From: Vibrio tapetis subsp. quintayensis
GTDB lineage: Bacteria > Pseudomonadota > Gammaproteobacteria > Enterobacterales > Vibrionaceae
Assembly (NCBI RefSeq): GCF_030409945.1
Contig: NZ_JAUFQV010000024.1
Coordinates: forward strand, 124,001-188,000
DNA length: 64,000 bases
Direction: 5' to 3'
This document shows, one piece after another, positions 8,220 through 17,640 of this stretch (positions are counted from its first letter, which is position 1; each line of letters starts with the position of its first letter). The notes below the pieces were generated by a model. The model saw only the letters and a list, made by a program, of their open reading frames with translations, had not been told where the DNA came from and did not search any database. The position numbers and the translations under genes were made by a program.

Positions 8220-10118
8220 GTGAACAAATCTTTTGCGCTTATTGATAAGCCGACTTTTTTCGGTGCCATCGCCCTTTTAATCGCTGTTACCTTTCCTTTG
8301 ATCATGTTCCCAGAACAAGGAGCACACTGGATCGCGATCGCCAAAACGTTCATGACCGACAAACTTGGGTTTCTTTACCTTACCCTTGGGATCAGTGCTT
8401 TCTTCTTTATGATATACGTCGTTTTTAGCGACATGGGCCAAATTAAACTAGGTGATGCCGACGAGAAACCTGAATTCGCAACCGCATCATGGGCTGCAAT
8501 GCTGTTTTGCGGTGGTATCGGCGCCAGTATTCTTTATTGGGGTTGTATCGAGTGGGCTTATTACTATCAATCACCGCCATTTCAACTAGAGCCCGGCAGT
8601 GAAGAAGCCGTTCGCTGGGCCGCAACTTATGGCCTATTTCACTGGGGCCCTATTGCGTGGTCTATCTATTTGATCCCCGCTTTGCCTATCGCGTATTTTT
8701 TCTATGTCCGTAAACAACCTGTATTAAAGGTATCCAGTGCATTGATGCCTGTGTTAGGTGAAGAACGCAGTAAAGGCCCATTAGGCAAGCTCGTTGATGT
8801 GCTGTTTATTTTTGGCTTGCTTGGTGGTGCTGCCACTACTTTGGGCCTAGCGGCTCCATTAATTGGTGAAGGTCTGCACCATTTATTCGGTATACCACAA
8901 ACAACGGTCAGCCAAATTGGAGTGTTACTCGTTTGCACAGCGATCTTCGCTTACTCCTCATACGCTGGGCTTGAGAAAGGCATTAAGATCCTAAGCAATA
9001 TCAACTTCTGGGGAGCCATGGGCTTACTTGGCTTCGTCCTAGCGGTTGGGCCAACTATTTTCATGTTAGAAACCGGTCTAGATTCACTCGGCCGTATGCT
9101 TTCTAATTTCTTCGTTATGGCAACATGGGCCGAACCTTTCGGTGGCTATGGCACCTTTGACAATACCCATTTCCCACAAGATTGGACCATTTTCTACTGG
9201 GCATGGTGGTTAGTTTTCGCCCCAAGCATGGGGCTTTTTGTCGCTCGTATTTCCCGCGGCCGCACAATTAAGCAAATGGTATCGGGTTCCATTTTCTTTG
9301 GTTCACTCGGTTGCTTCTTGTTCTTTATGATTTTAGGCAACTACGGTTTATCTTTGCAGCTTTCAGGGCAGTTAGACGTTGTCGAGATCTTGAACAACCA
9401 AGGGGCAACCAAAGCTATTTTCTCTATGTTAGACCAACTGCCAATGAGCACCCTTGTCATTGCAGTATTTACCCTGTTATGTGTGATTTTTACCGCGACC
9501 ACATTCGATTCTATCTCTTACATTTTAGCTTCAGTGGTACAGAACGATGTGACAGAAGAACCAATGCGTTGGAACCGACTATTCTGGGCATTTACACTGT
9601 CTCTTTTACCGACTGTATTAATGTTCCTCGGTGGGTTGAGCACCTTGCAAACTGCCGCAATCGTAGGCGGGTTACCTCTACTTGGTCTCTCTGTGATGCT
9701 AATGATTTCGGCGGTAAGGGCTACCTCCCTCGATCTTCGCCATCAAGAAGATTATGTCGAGCCAACCATTAATATTGAAGAATTGCCAGATATGGACCCG
9801 TGGTCTGCCGAAGGCATGGCATTAGCTCGCTTTGAGAAAAGCCGTGATGCTGCGCAAGAAGCCGCAGAACACGAGCGAGAAGCCCTAACTGATGTGATGA
9901 ACATGAGAAAACGTATTCGAGCTTATGCCTTAGAACATTGCGAGGTGGGTGAATTTGAAGATCATCATTTACCGGCAGAGATGAAGACTGAACTGCAATC
10001 TCTACTTGATAGAGTGCTTGAAGCTAAAACCAGCAAACAAGAATTGTCTGAAAAAGCGCAAGCAGCACGGATGGACTTCAACAAAATCGTTGCGGATACC
10101 GCTCTAATTCAAGCATAA
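8220..10118 (+). CDS. BCCT-family betaine/choline/carnitine-type transporter
   Basis: This is a secondary transporter for quaternary ammonium compounds, driven by Na+ or H+, in the inner membrane. About twelve membrane segments cover residues 10-500, with the BCCT signature around WTIFYWAWWLVFAPSMGLFV and the glycine-rich GGIGASILYWGCIEWAYYY segment. A hydrophilic, helix-rich C-terminal tail of ~125 residues (from about 510) contains a likely coiled coil, as in osmoregulated members. The start is GTG. Substrate cannot be fixed by eye; marine vibrios often have several BCCT paralogues for osmoprotection. No enzyme gene is adjacent. Confidence 0.88.
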   Translation: MNKSFALIDKPTFFGAIALLIAVTFPLIMFPEQGAHWIAIAKTFMTDKLGFLYLTLGISAFFFMIYVVFSDMGQIKLGDADEKPEFATASWAAMLFCGGIGASILYWGCIEWAYYYQSPPFQLEPGSEEAVRWAATYGLFHWGPIAWSIYLIPALPIAYFFYVRKQPVLKVSSALMPVLGEERSKGPLGKLVDVLFIFGLLGGAATTLGLAAPLIGEGLHHLFGIPQTTVSQIGVLLVCTAIFAYSSYAGLEKGIKILSNINFWGAMGLLGFVLAVGPTIFMLETGLDSLGRMLSNFFVMATWAEPFGGYGTFDNTHFPQDWTIFYWAWWLVFAPSMGLFVARISRGRTIKQMVSGSIFFGSLGCFLFFMILGNYGLSLQLSGQLDVVEILNNQGATKAIFSMLDQLPMSTLVIAVFTLLCVIFTATTFDSISYILASVVQNDVTEEPMRWNRLFWAFTLSLLPTVLMFLGGLSTLQTAAIVGGLPLLGLSVMLMISAVRATSLDLRHQEDYVEPTINIEELPDMDPWSAEGMALARFEKSRDAAQEAAEHEREALTDVMNMRKRIRAYALEHCEVGEFEDHHLPAEMKTELQSLLDRVLEAKTSKQELSEKAQAARMDFNKIVADTALIQA

Positions 10119-10126
10119 AATCGGTC

Positions 10127-10162
10127 AGGCCAGATGCAAACTAAGCGTTTGGCCTTATTTTA
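10127..10162 (+). terminator. Weak terminator after the BCCT gene
   Basis: AGGCCA and TGGCCT flank a 17-nt loop, followed by TATTTTAT. Confidence 0.4.
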
Positions 10163-10317
10163 TGCACGCGCGATCTGCTCATCTTCGCCGCCCTCTTTGT
10201 TCACACTATATCGCGTGGCCTTATTCATTCAGTTAAATAATACCTTTTTTGATTGATATCATCATTATTGTTTAATCTAAGAATATACTGCTCCTGAAAG
10301 TTTACTTTCTACATCAA

Positions 10318-10484
10318 GGGATTGAGTGGCATCATTGCCATAGGAAGACTGACGACTCAGGACGAGTTTTATAGTCACTGCCCCCGCAACGGTACGCGCA
10401 TCATGGAAGAATCGATAACACGCCACTGGCCCATTGGCTGGGAAGGCGGTTTGTCGCGCTAAGTCCGGAGACTGACTCAATCCC
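10318..10484 (+). promoter_or_regulatory. Cobalamin (B12) riboswitch aptamer
   Basis: The outer P1 stem is perfect: GGGATTGAGT at 10318 pairs with ACTCAATCCC ending at 10484. Inside are the hallmark conserved blocks of the AdoCbl family: CACTGCCCCCGCAACGGTA, then GGGAAGGCG, then AAGTCCGGAGAC, in the correct order. A hairpin GTTTTAC-GGGGAT-GTAAAAC at 10501-10520 ends just before the AAGGAG ribosome binding site of the next gene. Control is therefore probably at translation initiation, by hiding or exposing that region. Confidence 0.93.
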
Positions 10485-10534
10485 ACATAACTCACTGACT
10501 GTTTTACGGGGATGTAAAACCAAGGAGCTTTACT

Positions 10535-11212
10535 GTGCACATTGAACCGGGGCTTGTTAGCCCAGAAAAAATCATATTAAGTTACGCCACCGCGACGGGC
10601 GCATTAGGCTACCTCGCCACAATCTACTGGCAAGAAAAGATTATTCGAGGGTCACTTTCGTTATTGTTGCGTTCATTAGTGGCCACACTGCTGGTGTTTG
10701 GTTTTTTCGAAGTATTGCCTCACCATGCGATTGGCGTGTCTGAAGTTCATTTGATTCTCGGTTCGACGTTGTTCCTCATTTTTGGGCCAGCTGCGGCTGG
10801 TGTCGGCCTTGTTTTCGGACTATTAACTCAAGGCATGCTGTTCGCTCCATTCGATTTACCTCAATTTGGTATGAACGTCACTACCTTGCTGGTTCCACTG
10901 TTTGCAATGTCTCTGCTGGCAAAAAAGGTCATCCCTATACAAACAGCATATGTTGACTTAACGTTTAGCCAAGCATTTAGACTTTCGGTTTCCTACCAAG
11001 GTGGCATTGTGGTGTGGGTAGCATTTTGGGCGCTATACGGCCAAGGAATGGGTGCAGAAAACCTACAATCTATCGCGAGCTTTGGGCTTGCCTACATGAG
11101 TGTGATTCTAATTGAGCCGTTCATCGATTTAGGCATCCTCGCATTGGCAAAATTCGCGCAGACCAATAAGCATGCGCTGCTGGTAACACGCCGTTTGCAC
11201 AACAAAGTATAA
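10535..11212 (+). CDS. CbiM-like substrate-specific component for cobalt uptake
   Basis: This is a six- to seven-helix membrane protein of the CbiM type, the metal-selecting part of energy-coupling-factor cobalt importers. The GTG at 10535 is favoured because it follows AAGGAG and yields an N-terminus of Met-His-Ile. CbiM proteins need a histidine at position 2 for metal binding, and MHIEPGLVSPEK resembles the family's MHIPDGF start. The upstream B12 riboswitch supports a cobalt or cobalamin role. No CbiN, CbiQ or CbiO partner is next to it, so it either works alone or borrows an energising module from elsewhere. Confidence 0.8.
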   Translation: MHIEPGLVSPEKIILSYATATGALGYLATIYWQEKIIRGSLSLLLRSLVATLLVFGFFEVLPHHAIGVSEVHLILGSTLFLIFGPAAAGVGLVFGLLTQGMLFAPFDLPQFGMNVTTLLVPLFAMSLLAKKVIPIQTAYVDLTFSQAFRLSVSYQGGIVVWVAFWALYGQGMGAENLQSIASFGLAYMSVILIEPFIDLGILALAKFAQTNKHALLVTRRLHNKV

Positions 11213-11234
11213 ATAAATTTAACCGCAGACATTC

Positions 11235-11263
11235 AAAAGGAGCATCGACATGCTCCTTTTTTT
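11235..11263. terminator. Bidirectional terminator between cbiM-like gene and SDR gene
   Basis: AAAAGGAGCATCGACATGCTCCTTTT forms a strong hairpin followed by a T run on the plus strand, with an A run before the stem that serves the convergent gene. Confidence 0.85.
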
Positions 11264-11284
11264 ATGCCACATAAACCGTCTCTG

Positions 11285-12133
11285 CTACATCAAGGTATCG
11301 ATAATTTTTTGCTGTTGCAGTTTGCCCGTAGGATCCGCTTGAGTTTTTAGTTCACAGAATTCGTTTGACCAATCTGAAGTACGGATACGAATCGGCGGTT
11401 CAGAGCTTTCAATACAGCCGATAACAACGTCCGCCACTTCATCCGAGGTTTGATACACACCCTCGGTACGATTTTGTGCGCCAGCGATGTAGTTCTCTAA
11501 GATAGGGCGATATTCATCATCCGCCATTCCGCCTGTGCCTTGGAATTGAGCAAGTGCATTACTGGCAAATTCTGACTGGATACCACCAGGCTCTACATTG
11601 GTAAAGTTCACATTAAAATTAGGCGTGATATAGGTTGATACCGATTCGACATAACCCTCTAGCGCAAACTTAGCAGCACAATATATTTCGTTAAAAGGCT
11701 GACCAACTAAGCCACCAACCGAGGATACATTGACCACATGGCCACTTCTTGCCAATCGCATGTGCGGTAATACCGCTTTTGTACAGCGAACCACCCCCAT
11801 GAAATTAACGTCCATGACCCAGTTTATTTCGTCTTCCGTTGCTTGTTCTGTTGTTCTAATAAACCCGGCACCCGCATTGTTTACCAATACATCAATGTGC
11901 CCTTGTTCCGCGATAATTTCACTCACACAACGATCGATACTTTCGCCGTCTTGAACATCCAGTTGTTTGATGGATATATCGACACCCAGATTGGTCGCCG
12001 CCGCTTCTAACTGCGCTTTTTTTTCTAGGTTACGCATCGTTGCAAACACTTTGTAACCAAGATTGGCCAGCTTAACAACAATACTGATGCCCAACCCTGT
12101 CGACGTTCCGGTAACCAATACGACTTTTTGCAT
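11285..12133 (-). CDS. Short-chain dehydrogenase/reductase (SDR)
   Basis: This is a classical SDR oxidoreductase with a Rossmann fold at residues ~4-190. The cofactor motif is TGTSTGLG, the structural motif is NNAG, and the active site comprises SSVGG followed by YCAAK. The basic residue in ATMRN after strand 2 is compatible with NADP(H). It follows an AraC-type regulator by 25 bp on the same strand, so the two probably form a small operon and the regulator may control it. Substrate unknown; alcohol, keto or aldehyde turnover is typical. Confidence 0.88.
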   Translation of the reverse strand: MQKVVLVTGTSTGLGISIVVKLANLGYKVFATMRNLEKKAQLEAAATNLGVDISIKQLDVQDGESIDRCVSEIIAEQGHIDVLVNNAGAGFIRTTEQATEDEINWVMDVNFMGVVRCTKAVLPHMRLARSGHVVNVSSVGGLVGQPFNEIYCAAKFALEGYVESVSTYITPNFNVNFTNVEPGGIQSEFASNALAQFQGTGGMADDEYRPILENYIAGAQNRTEGVYQTSDEVADVVIGCIESSEPPIRIRTSDWSNEFCELKTQADPTGKLQQQKIIDTLM

Positions 12134-12158
12134 AATTTCTTCCTTTATTGTTAGTCTA

Positions 12159-13082
12159 TTAGTGAGTCTGGTTTCGATACTGAGTCGGCGTCAGTCCAAC
12201 CTTTTTCTTAAACAAACGGGCAAAGTATTGCGGGTATTCAAAACCTAGCGAGTAAGCGATCGTCGCGACTGAGTCACCTGAACTCAATAGTGCATTTTTT
12301 GCTTTGTCGACTAATAACAGTTGAATAGATTCTTTGGCTGATTTACCCGTTTCAACTTTAAGTGCATCGGATAAATACCGGCTCGTCATGTTAAGCCGTG
12401 CTGCGATATCAGTAATGGCCGGGATACTTTGGTGCCCCACGCAGTCAAAAGCACCGTCAAAGCACTCATCAAAAGCGTGCAAAAATTGTGTATAGATGGA
12501 TGCATCCGACTCTTTTCGTAATAAAAACTGGCGGTGATAAAAGCGGTCTGCGTAAGTCAGCAACACTCCAATCTGAGAAAGAATGATTTCACGACTAAAT
12601 TCATCGTAGTTAGCATGATATTCAGCTTCTATCCCATCAAACACTTTTTGCATACGTCGTTGTTCAGCAGATGATAAATGAAGCGCTTCATTAGCCGCAT
12701 AATTAAAAAAAGAGCTGCTTTTTATCTGATCGTAAATACCATGCGTACGAACAAAGTCTTCGTGGAAAAGGATCACCTTTCCCTCAGATTCTATCTTCAT
12801 TCCTTTGGTATGGAACTCTTGTCCAGGAGCAAAAAAAAGCATCGTGCCGCTGCTACAATCGTATTTTGTCTTGCCATAAAACAGTTCGCCAGAAATGACA
12901 TTTTTCAAAGAGATGGCATAAAAAGAGGTGCTAATGATGGTATTCGTCGCTGCGCATTCCGCTCCAAACTGAGCTGCATTCGACTTTACCGTAGACACAC
13001 TAAATTGTGGATGGGCCGGTACAGGCTTACTCAAATGCTTGTGGTAATCCGTAATATTATCAAAGTGAATCTTGTTCATCAC
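12159..13082 (-). CDS. AraC-family transcriptional regulator
   Basis: This is a 307-residue regulator. An N-terminal cupin-like sensing domain (about 30-190) is followed by a C-terminal pair of helix-turn-helix motifs. The second ends in SVATIAYSLGFEYPQYFARLFKKKVGLTPTQYR (a clear AraC signature read over ~30 residues, 12165-12270). The first includes ITDIAARLNMTSRYLSDALK. It lies immediately upstream of the SDR gene on the same strand. Similar AraC/SDR pairs are common and usually respond to a small carbonyl or aromatic effector; none is identifiable here. Confidence 0.88.
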   Translation of the reverse strand: MMNKIHFDNITDYHKHLSKPVPAHPQFSVSTVKSNAAQFGAECAATNTIISTSFYAISLKNVISGELFYGKTKYDCSSGTMLFFAPGQEFHTKGMKIESEGKVILFHEDFVRTHGIYDQIKSSSFFNYAANEALHLSSAEQRRMQKVFDGIEAEYHANYDEFSREIILSQIGVLLTYADRFYHRQFLLRKESDASIYTQFLHAFDECFDGAFDCVGHQSIPAITDIAARLNMTSRYLSDALKVETGKSAKESIQLLLVDKAKNALLSSGDSVATIAYSLGFEYPQYFARLFKKKVGLTPTQYRNQTH

Positions 13083-13185
13083 ACCTGCTCATTGTTATCT
13101 GATGAGTACAGTGTAAGTAAGATTTACGGATAATTCAGTACACAAAGCCACAGAAAATGGATACAAAATCTCATATCAACGACAA

Positions 13186-14124
13186 CTAGTCAGACAAGAC
13201 TCCCTGCCAATTCCGCTGCTTAGCAATCCGTTGCAATTGGTCAATTTCTTGCGCTGTTTGCTGAACAAGCCAAGTAATAAGATCGTCAATCTCAGGAGTA
13301 TGTGTACGTTGATGAACCAAATACTGCCAAGCACTATTTTGAACCCTAACCCCTTGAGGGCAGCGAAGATACTCTCGTTCAAGCTCCGGCAAGATCAATA
13401 ACAGGTCCGTTACCGTTGCACCCTGCCCTGACAAACAAGCACTTAAAGCCAAGTCCAACGTAAAGAACGTGGTATTTCTAACCGGATTCAGTATTTCTTT
13501 TTTTTCCTCGGCCAGCCACATTTTCCAATCATGGTGATCGAGTGTTGAATGGATACGAGGCATGGCTAATATCGATGCAACATCTCCCACATTCGATGCA
13601 CAAACCGGCGCCATATATTCGTCCCTTAAAAAGAACATATTACTTCGCCCCTGATAACGCTCTCGAATGCGAGTATGGAATATCAATAAGTCGTAATCTG
13701 GTATTTCTAAACACTCATCTTCTTCGATCGAGGGGATGATCACTATCTCATGTTCTGGGTAACGCTCATTTAACTCCCTCACCTTTGAAATCAACACACG
13801 GGTTGCAAAGCTCAGTGTTGCCTTAATCACAATACGCTTTCGTTTTGGTTCTTGCCAAGATGCGATCAGTGACTCTAGCGACAAGTAGTTATCCCTTAAA
13901 GCTTGGAATAACTGCAACCCCTCAACAGTTAGTTCAATAGAACGGTGCTTTCGCTCTATCAGCTTAATCTTTAAGTCTTGCTCTAATTGCTTTACTTGCC
14001 TACTAACGGCACTTTGGGTCACATTCAGCTCATCCGCAGCCTGAGTAAAGCTCATGAACCGAGCAACAGATTCAAATGCTTTCAAGCCATTATGTGAATA
14101 TGGCAAATTGGCGTATGGCGTCAT
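13186..14124 (-). CDS. LysR-family transcriptional regulator (GcvA-like)
   Basis: The winged-helix DNA-binding domain at the N-terminus reads FTQAADELNVTQSAVSRQVK. The following substrate-binding domain spans the rest of ~312 residues. The start at 14124 (MTPYANLPY) puts the usual ~10 residues ahead of the domain; an upstream ATG at 14163 would add 13 residues but lacks a visible ribosome binding site. The gene is divergent from a MATE transporter with ~100 bp between, the classic layout for a LysR regulator controlling its neighbour. Effector unknown. Confidence 0.85.
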   Translation of the reverse strand: MTPYANLPYSHNGLKAFESVARFMSFTQAADELNVTQSAVSRQVKQLEQDLKIKLIERKHRSIELTVEGLQLFQALRDNYLSLESLIASWQEPKRKRIVIKATLSFATRVLISKVRELNERYPEHEIVIIPSIEEDECLEIPDYDLLIFHTRIRERYQGRSNMFFLRDEYMAPVCASNVGDVASILAMPRIHSTLDHHDWKMWLAEEKKEILNPVRNTTFFTLDLALSACLSGQGATVTDLLLILPELEREYLRCPQGVRVQNSAWQYLVHQRTHTPEIDDLITWLVQQTAQEIDQLQRIAKQRNWQGVLSD

Positions 14125-14224
14125 ATCAGTTTCGCATTCATTTAAGGAATACCAGAGTGGCATAAATATTAATTGAGTGCGAATAGTTAATCACCTAAAG
14201 TTCCGAATTCAACTTGGAGCTGTC

Positions 14225-15568
14225 ATGAAAAAAATTCTCTCTCTCGCATTCCCTTTAGTTATTTCCCAGCTCATTGCTATGGCGTTAGTATTAACCGATG
14301 TTTGGATGATGTCTCGCATCAGTGTCAGCGCGATTGCCGCGGGAGGATTAGGTGCGTCCGTCTTCTTTCTAATTTTCATGATTGCCAGTAGCACAGTGGG
14401 TTGCGTTGCTAACCTTATTGCCATCGCATACGGGCAACGCATATCTAGACCTGAATTTGGCAACCAACAGATCCGCCTAGCAATCAAAGGGGCTGTATTA
14501 CTCTCTGTCATTTTGTCGGTTGTTCTGCTCTCACTTTTTGCATTTGCCCCTAATATGCTTGAATGGGCGCAACAGCCTCAAGAGATCATCGACCTAGCAA
14601 TGGAATATGTGAACGCTTTGAAGTGGTCAATGCTGCCATCACTGCTTCTTTTAGTACTTCGCGGATTAACCAGCGCACTTGGCAATGCGCGCTCCATCAT
14701 GATGATGTCTGTCGCGACGGTGATTCTCAACGTCCCTGTTAGCTATGTTCTTGCCTTTCCACTCGGCTTTGGTTTGGCTGGTTTAGGGGCAGGCACAGCC
14801 TTGGCGGCGACAATCGTTATGCTAGGTTACGGCGCTTGGGTCTTCAGCCACGCTCAATACCAGCAGTTTGCACCTTGGCGCAACCTCGAAGAATATTCCA
14901 TTAAACTGACTCTACCATTGCTAAAAATGGGCTTACCTATCGCCGCAGCCGCTTTACTAGAGCACGGGCTCATTTATGGCGGCACACTTATGGCTGGGAC
15001 CATCAGCATCGCGGCACTCGCTCTACACCAAATCCTATTACAATGTTTAAGCTTCACTTGGAATGTAAACTTTGGCTTCTCTCAAGCGGCGGCTATTTTA
15101 GTAGGGAGAGACTTCGGAGCGGATAATTCAGAGGGCATCAAGCGCACCGTATTTAAGAGCTTTATTCTTGTCAGTATTATTAGCTTGGTCTTCTCTGCCA
15201 TCTTCATTGCATGGCCTGGGTTAGTTGCTACGTTCTTTGGTCTTACGGATCAAGCGATGATCGACCTATTAACAGCAGTCATTTGGATTGTTGCGGTGAG
15301 TTTTATTGTTGACGCTTGGCAGTTATTAGCGATAAACCTACTTCGTGGAATGAAGATTGTTGCCACGCCAACACTGCTCACGGCAATCGGCTATTGGGTC
15401 GTCGGTTTACCGGCCGCTTGGTGGCTAGCCGATAAGTATGGGCTAGGTGGGATCTGGGCCGGTATTGGTATTGGTTTGGCCGCTACCGGTGTTTTACTAT
15501 TAATGCTCTTGGTAAAAGCAATACGTGGAGAAGACACCGCCACTTTAGCTGTTTCTAAAGGATTTTAG
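14225..15568 (+). CDS. MATE-family multidrug efflux transporter
   Basis: This is a twelve-helix Na+- or H+-coupled exporter of cationic drugs or metabolites, made of two MatE repeats (about residues 10-170 and 235-400). Residues such as LTDVWMMSRISVSAIAAGGLG match the NorM/DinF superfamily, as does the 447-residue length. GGAG lies 7 nt before the ATG at 14225; the longer frame from 14177 is unlikely. It is divergently arranged with a LysR regulator that may control it. Confidence 0.88.
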   Translation: MKKILSLAFPLVISQLIAMALVLTDVWMMSRISVSAIAAGGLGASVFFLIFMIASSTVGCVANLIAIAYGQRISRPEFGNQQIRLAIKGAVLLSVILSVVLLSLFAFAPNMLEWAQQPQEIIDLAMEYVNALKWSMLPSLLLLVLRGLTSALGNARSIMMMSVATVILNVPVSYVLAFPLGFGLAGLGAGTALAATIVMLGYGAWVFSHAQYQQFAPWRNLEEYSIKLTLPLLKMGLPIAAAALLEHGLIYGGTLMAGTISIAALALHQILLQCLSFTWNVNFGFSQAAAILVGRDFGADNSEGIKRTVFKSFILVSIISLVFSAIFIAWPGLVATFFGLTDQAMIDLLTAVIWIVAVSFIVDAWQLLAINLLRGMKIVATPTLLTAIGYWVVGLPAAWWLADKYGLGGIWAGIGIGLAATGVLLLMLLVKAIRGEDTATLAVSKGF

Positions 15569-15620
15569 GGCGAGAATCACAAACGTCGACTCATTCAATA
15601 CCTCGGCCGCCTTAAACAGA

Positions 15621-16121
15621 TTACAAGAATTTTTCGATGAGGACTTCATCCACATAGACGTCACCGATTTTGGCATGTTTCTTCGCAATGCCAACCACTT
15701 CAAAACCTTGTTTTTTATAGGCTGCTAGGGCACGTTCATTATCGCTACGAACATAAGCAAACAGTTTTTCGTAGCCTTTTTGTCTTGCGACTTCATATGT
15801 CGATTGAAATAGTTGCTTGGAAACGCCTTGTCCACGGCTATCACCACAAACAAATGTCCCTATGATGCCCACATGATCAAACGCTTTGGTGTATGAAGCG
15901 AATGGCTCTATATTTTGAAACCCGATAACCTTAGTGCTGCCTTGGTTTAGCGCAACGGTAAACACGCCTCGCTTTGGAAACTGGTCAATGAATTCTTTTT
16001 CTTCTTTAACGGTAAAGGTGTTATCCAATACCGTGAACAAACCTTCTGTAATAATGGGGTTAAGAACGTCAATGATCCCCTGAGCATCATCGGTCGTGAC
16101 TTGTCTTACTACTACAGCCAT
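15621..16121 (-). CDS. GNAT-family N-acetyltransferase
   Basis: A single GNAT fold of 166 residues. The acetyl-CoA binding segment is VCGDSRGQGVSKQLFQ (about 92-107), and the C-terminal NERALAAYKKQGFEVVG motif is typical of the family. The residues fit small-molecule or phosphinothricin-type acetyltransferases, but the substrate cannot be inferred. Its 5' side faces the left copy of the direct repeat around the RAYT unit. Confidence 0.8.
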   Translation of the reverse strand: MAVVVRQVTTDDAQGIIDVLNPIITEGLFTVLDNTFTVKEEKEFIDQFPKRGVFTVALNQGSTKVIGFQNIEPFASYTKAFDHVGIIGTFVCGDSRGQGVSKQLFQSTYEVARQKGYEKLFAYVRSDNERALAAYKKQGFEVVGIAKKHAKIGDVYVDEVLIEKFL

Positions 16122-16223
16122 GCAACTGCACTCCTATTTTTTAGCCATGGTTTTACAGCAGTTTGAGATTATCGGCAATAGCTATTGAGTTAGTACTGCA
16201 AGAAAAAACCTCGTGAAATGCAT

Positions 16224-16281
16224 AAAAAAATAGGCCAGCGATCGCTGGCCTATTCTCTAAAATCAGTTTTGGTGGTTAGGA
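16224..16281. repeat. Left 58-bp direct repeat of the RAYT unit
   Basis: It differs from 17605-17662 at only two positions (16242 and 16273). It contains an intrinsic-terminator hairpin (AATAGGCCAGCG and its complement with a U tract on the minus strand) plus a remnant of the last codons of ycgN. It lies between the GNAT gene and the transposase. Confidence 0.9.
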
Positions 16282-16413
16282 GCATTACAGGACACACACC
16301 AAATAGTATGACGAAACGACTGACTTAACCTCGATACAACCCCAATTCTATGCATCCAACTTTTCCTACTTAACACAATTGCTATCTTGGTAAAAAACTA
16401 ATGGGTAACTTTC

Positions 16414-17373
16414 ATGGCTACCGCAAGAAAACAACTTATCTCGGTCGATGCAACTCCTTACTATCACTGCGTTTCAAGGTGTGTGAGACAAAGCTATTTA
16501 TGTGGTGAGGATACCACCACTAACATGAGCTACGAACACCGTAGAGAATGGATTGAACATAAAATTCAGTCACTCACCCATACCTATTGCATTGATGTAT
16601 GTGCCTATGCAGTGATGAGCAACCACTATCATGCTGTCTTGCACATTAATAAAGACAAAGCTCTTAAATTATCGCTTGATGATGTGGTTGAACGCTGGGG
16701 TCATACCCATAAATTACCCGTATTAATTCAGCGCTGGCTGAGGAAAGAGTTGAAGAGCCAAGCTGAAGAAAGTAAATGCAAAGAAATCATAGAGGTATGG
16801 AGAGAGAGACTATGGTCATTAAGTTGGTTCATGAAAGAACTCAACTACGATATTGCATGTAAAGCAAATCAAGAAGACCAATGCACAGGGCACTTTTGGG
16901 AAAGCCGCTTCAAAAGCCAGGCACTGCTTGATGAAAAAGCCTTAGCTGCAGCTATGACGTATGTAGATTTAAACCCTGTTCGTGCTGGTATAGCGACAAC
17001 CCCTGAGCAATCAGACTTTACCTCAATACAAGCAAGACTGAGGGCACTTAACAGCAACCTTGAAAGCGCACCATGTTTGCATCCATTCATTGGAAATCCA
17101 ACCAAAAAGATGAGCGATGGGATTCCTTTTAGGTTAATGGATTACATAGAATTGGTAGATTGGACCGCAAGGCAGTTTCGAGATGGTAAAGTATCAATGG
17201 CTTCAGATTTTCCACCAATTTTAGAAAGGCTTAACTTCAACCCAAATAGTTGGTTGGAAGTCTGCACAACATTAGAACGAAGGCGTTCGACAGCAATCGG
17301 GGCTCCTTGCTGCCTCGAGCAGGCAAAATCCGCGCTAGACAAATCAAAAATTCATTATTATCAACTTAAATAG
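16414..17373 (+). CDS. RAYT-type (REP-associated) Y1 transposase
   Basis: This is a 319-residue HUH single-strand nuclease of the TnpA_REP/Y1 family. The histidine pair is at residues 71 and 73 (SNHYHAVLH). The family segments CTGHFWESRFKSQALL and YVDLNPVRAGI follow, with the catalytic tyrosine expected near LNYDIACKANQ. The frame is full length with no visible disruption. RAYTs act on palindromic REP-like DNA and are usually single-copy domesticated genes rather than freely jumping insertion sequences. The C-terminal ~100 residues are specific to this subgroup. ATG start after a weak ribosome binding site. Confidence 0.85.
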   Translation: MATARKQLISVDATPYYHCVSRCVRQSYLCGEDTTTNMSYEHRREWIEHKIQSLTHTYCIDVCAYAVMSNHYHAVLHINKDKALKLSLDDVVERWGHTHKLPVLIQRWLRKELKSQAEESKCKEIIEVWRERLWSLSWFMKELNYDIACKANQEDQCTGHFWESRFKSQALLDEKALAAAMTYVDLNPVRAGIATTPEQSDFTSIQARLRALNSNLESAPCLHPFIGNPTKKMSDGIPFRLMDYIELVDWTARQFRDGKVSMASDFPPILERLNFNPNSWLEVCTTLERRRSTAIGAPCCLEQAKSALDKSKIHYYQLK

Positions 17374-17604
17374 ATGCCCCACCCCACTTCATTACGTCAG
17401 ATACCACGCCAGCATTGAGCTGGTTAACGGCGTTTGTTTAAAGCTCAAAGTAAAGTCGACATTTACCTAAAACCAACCAATTTGTATGCCTTTCTTTGGA
17501 AAAGAACACCACATTCAATAGAAAATATCAGATGACATTACTCACTTAACATATTGCTTTCGAGTCGTTTTCCGTGTGTGTCTATTTAAGAAAGGTGTGC
17601 GTAC

Positions 17605-17640
17605 AAAAAAATAGGCCAGCGAGCGCTGGCCTATTCTCTA
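17605..17640 (-). terminator. Intrinsic terminator of ycgN
   Basis: Read on the minus strand, AATAGGCCAGCG pairs with CGCTGGCCTATT around a short loop and is followed by a run of seven T. Confidence 0.85.

Noticed and set aside
10277..10540. 87-residue minus-strand open frame over the cobalamin riboswitch
   Set aside because: Its extent is explained by the riboswitch on the other strand, and it has no ribosome binding site or family resemblance.
17374..17460. Integron attC-like sequence (GGCGTTTGTT) after the RAYT gene
   Set aside because: It lacks the paired core sites and arrangement of an attC; the hairpin is better treated as part of the RAYT flank.
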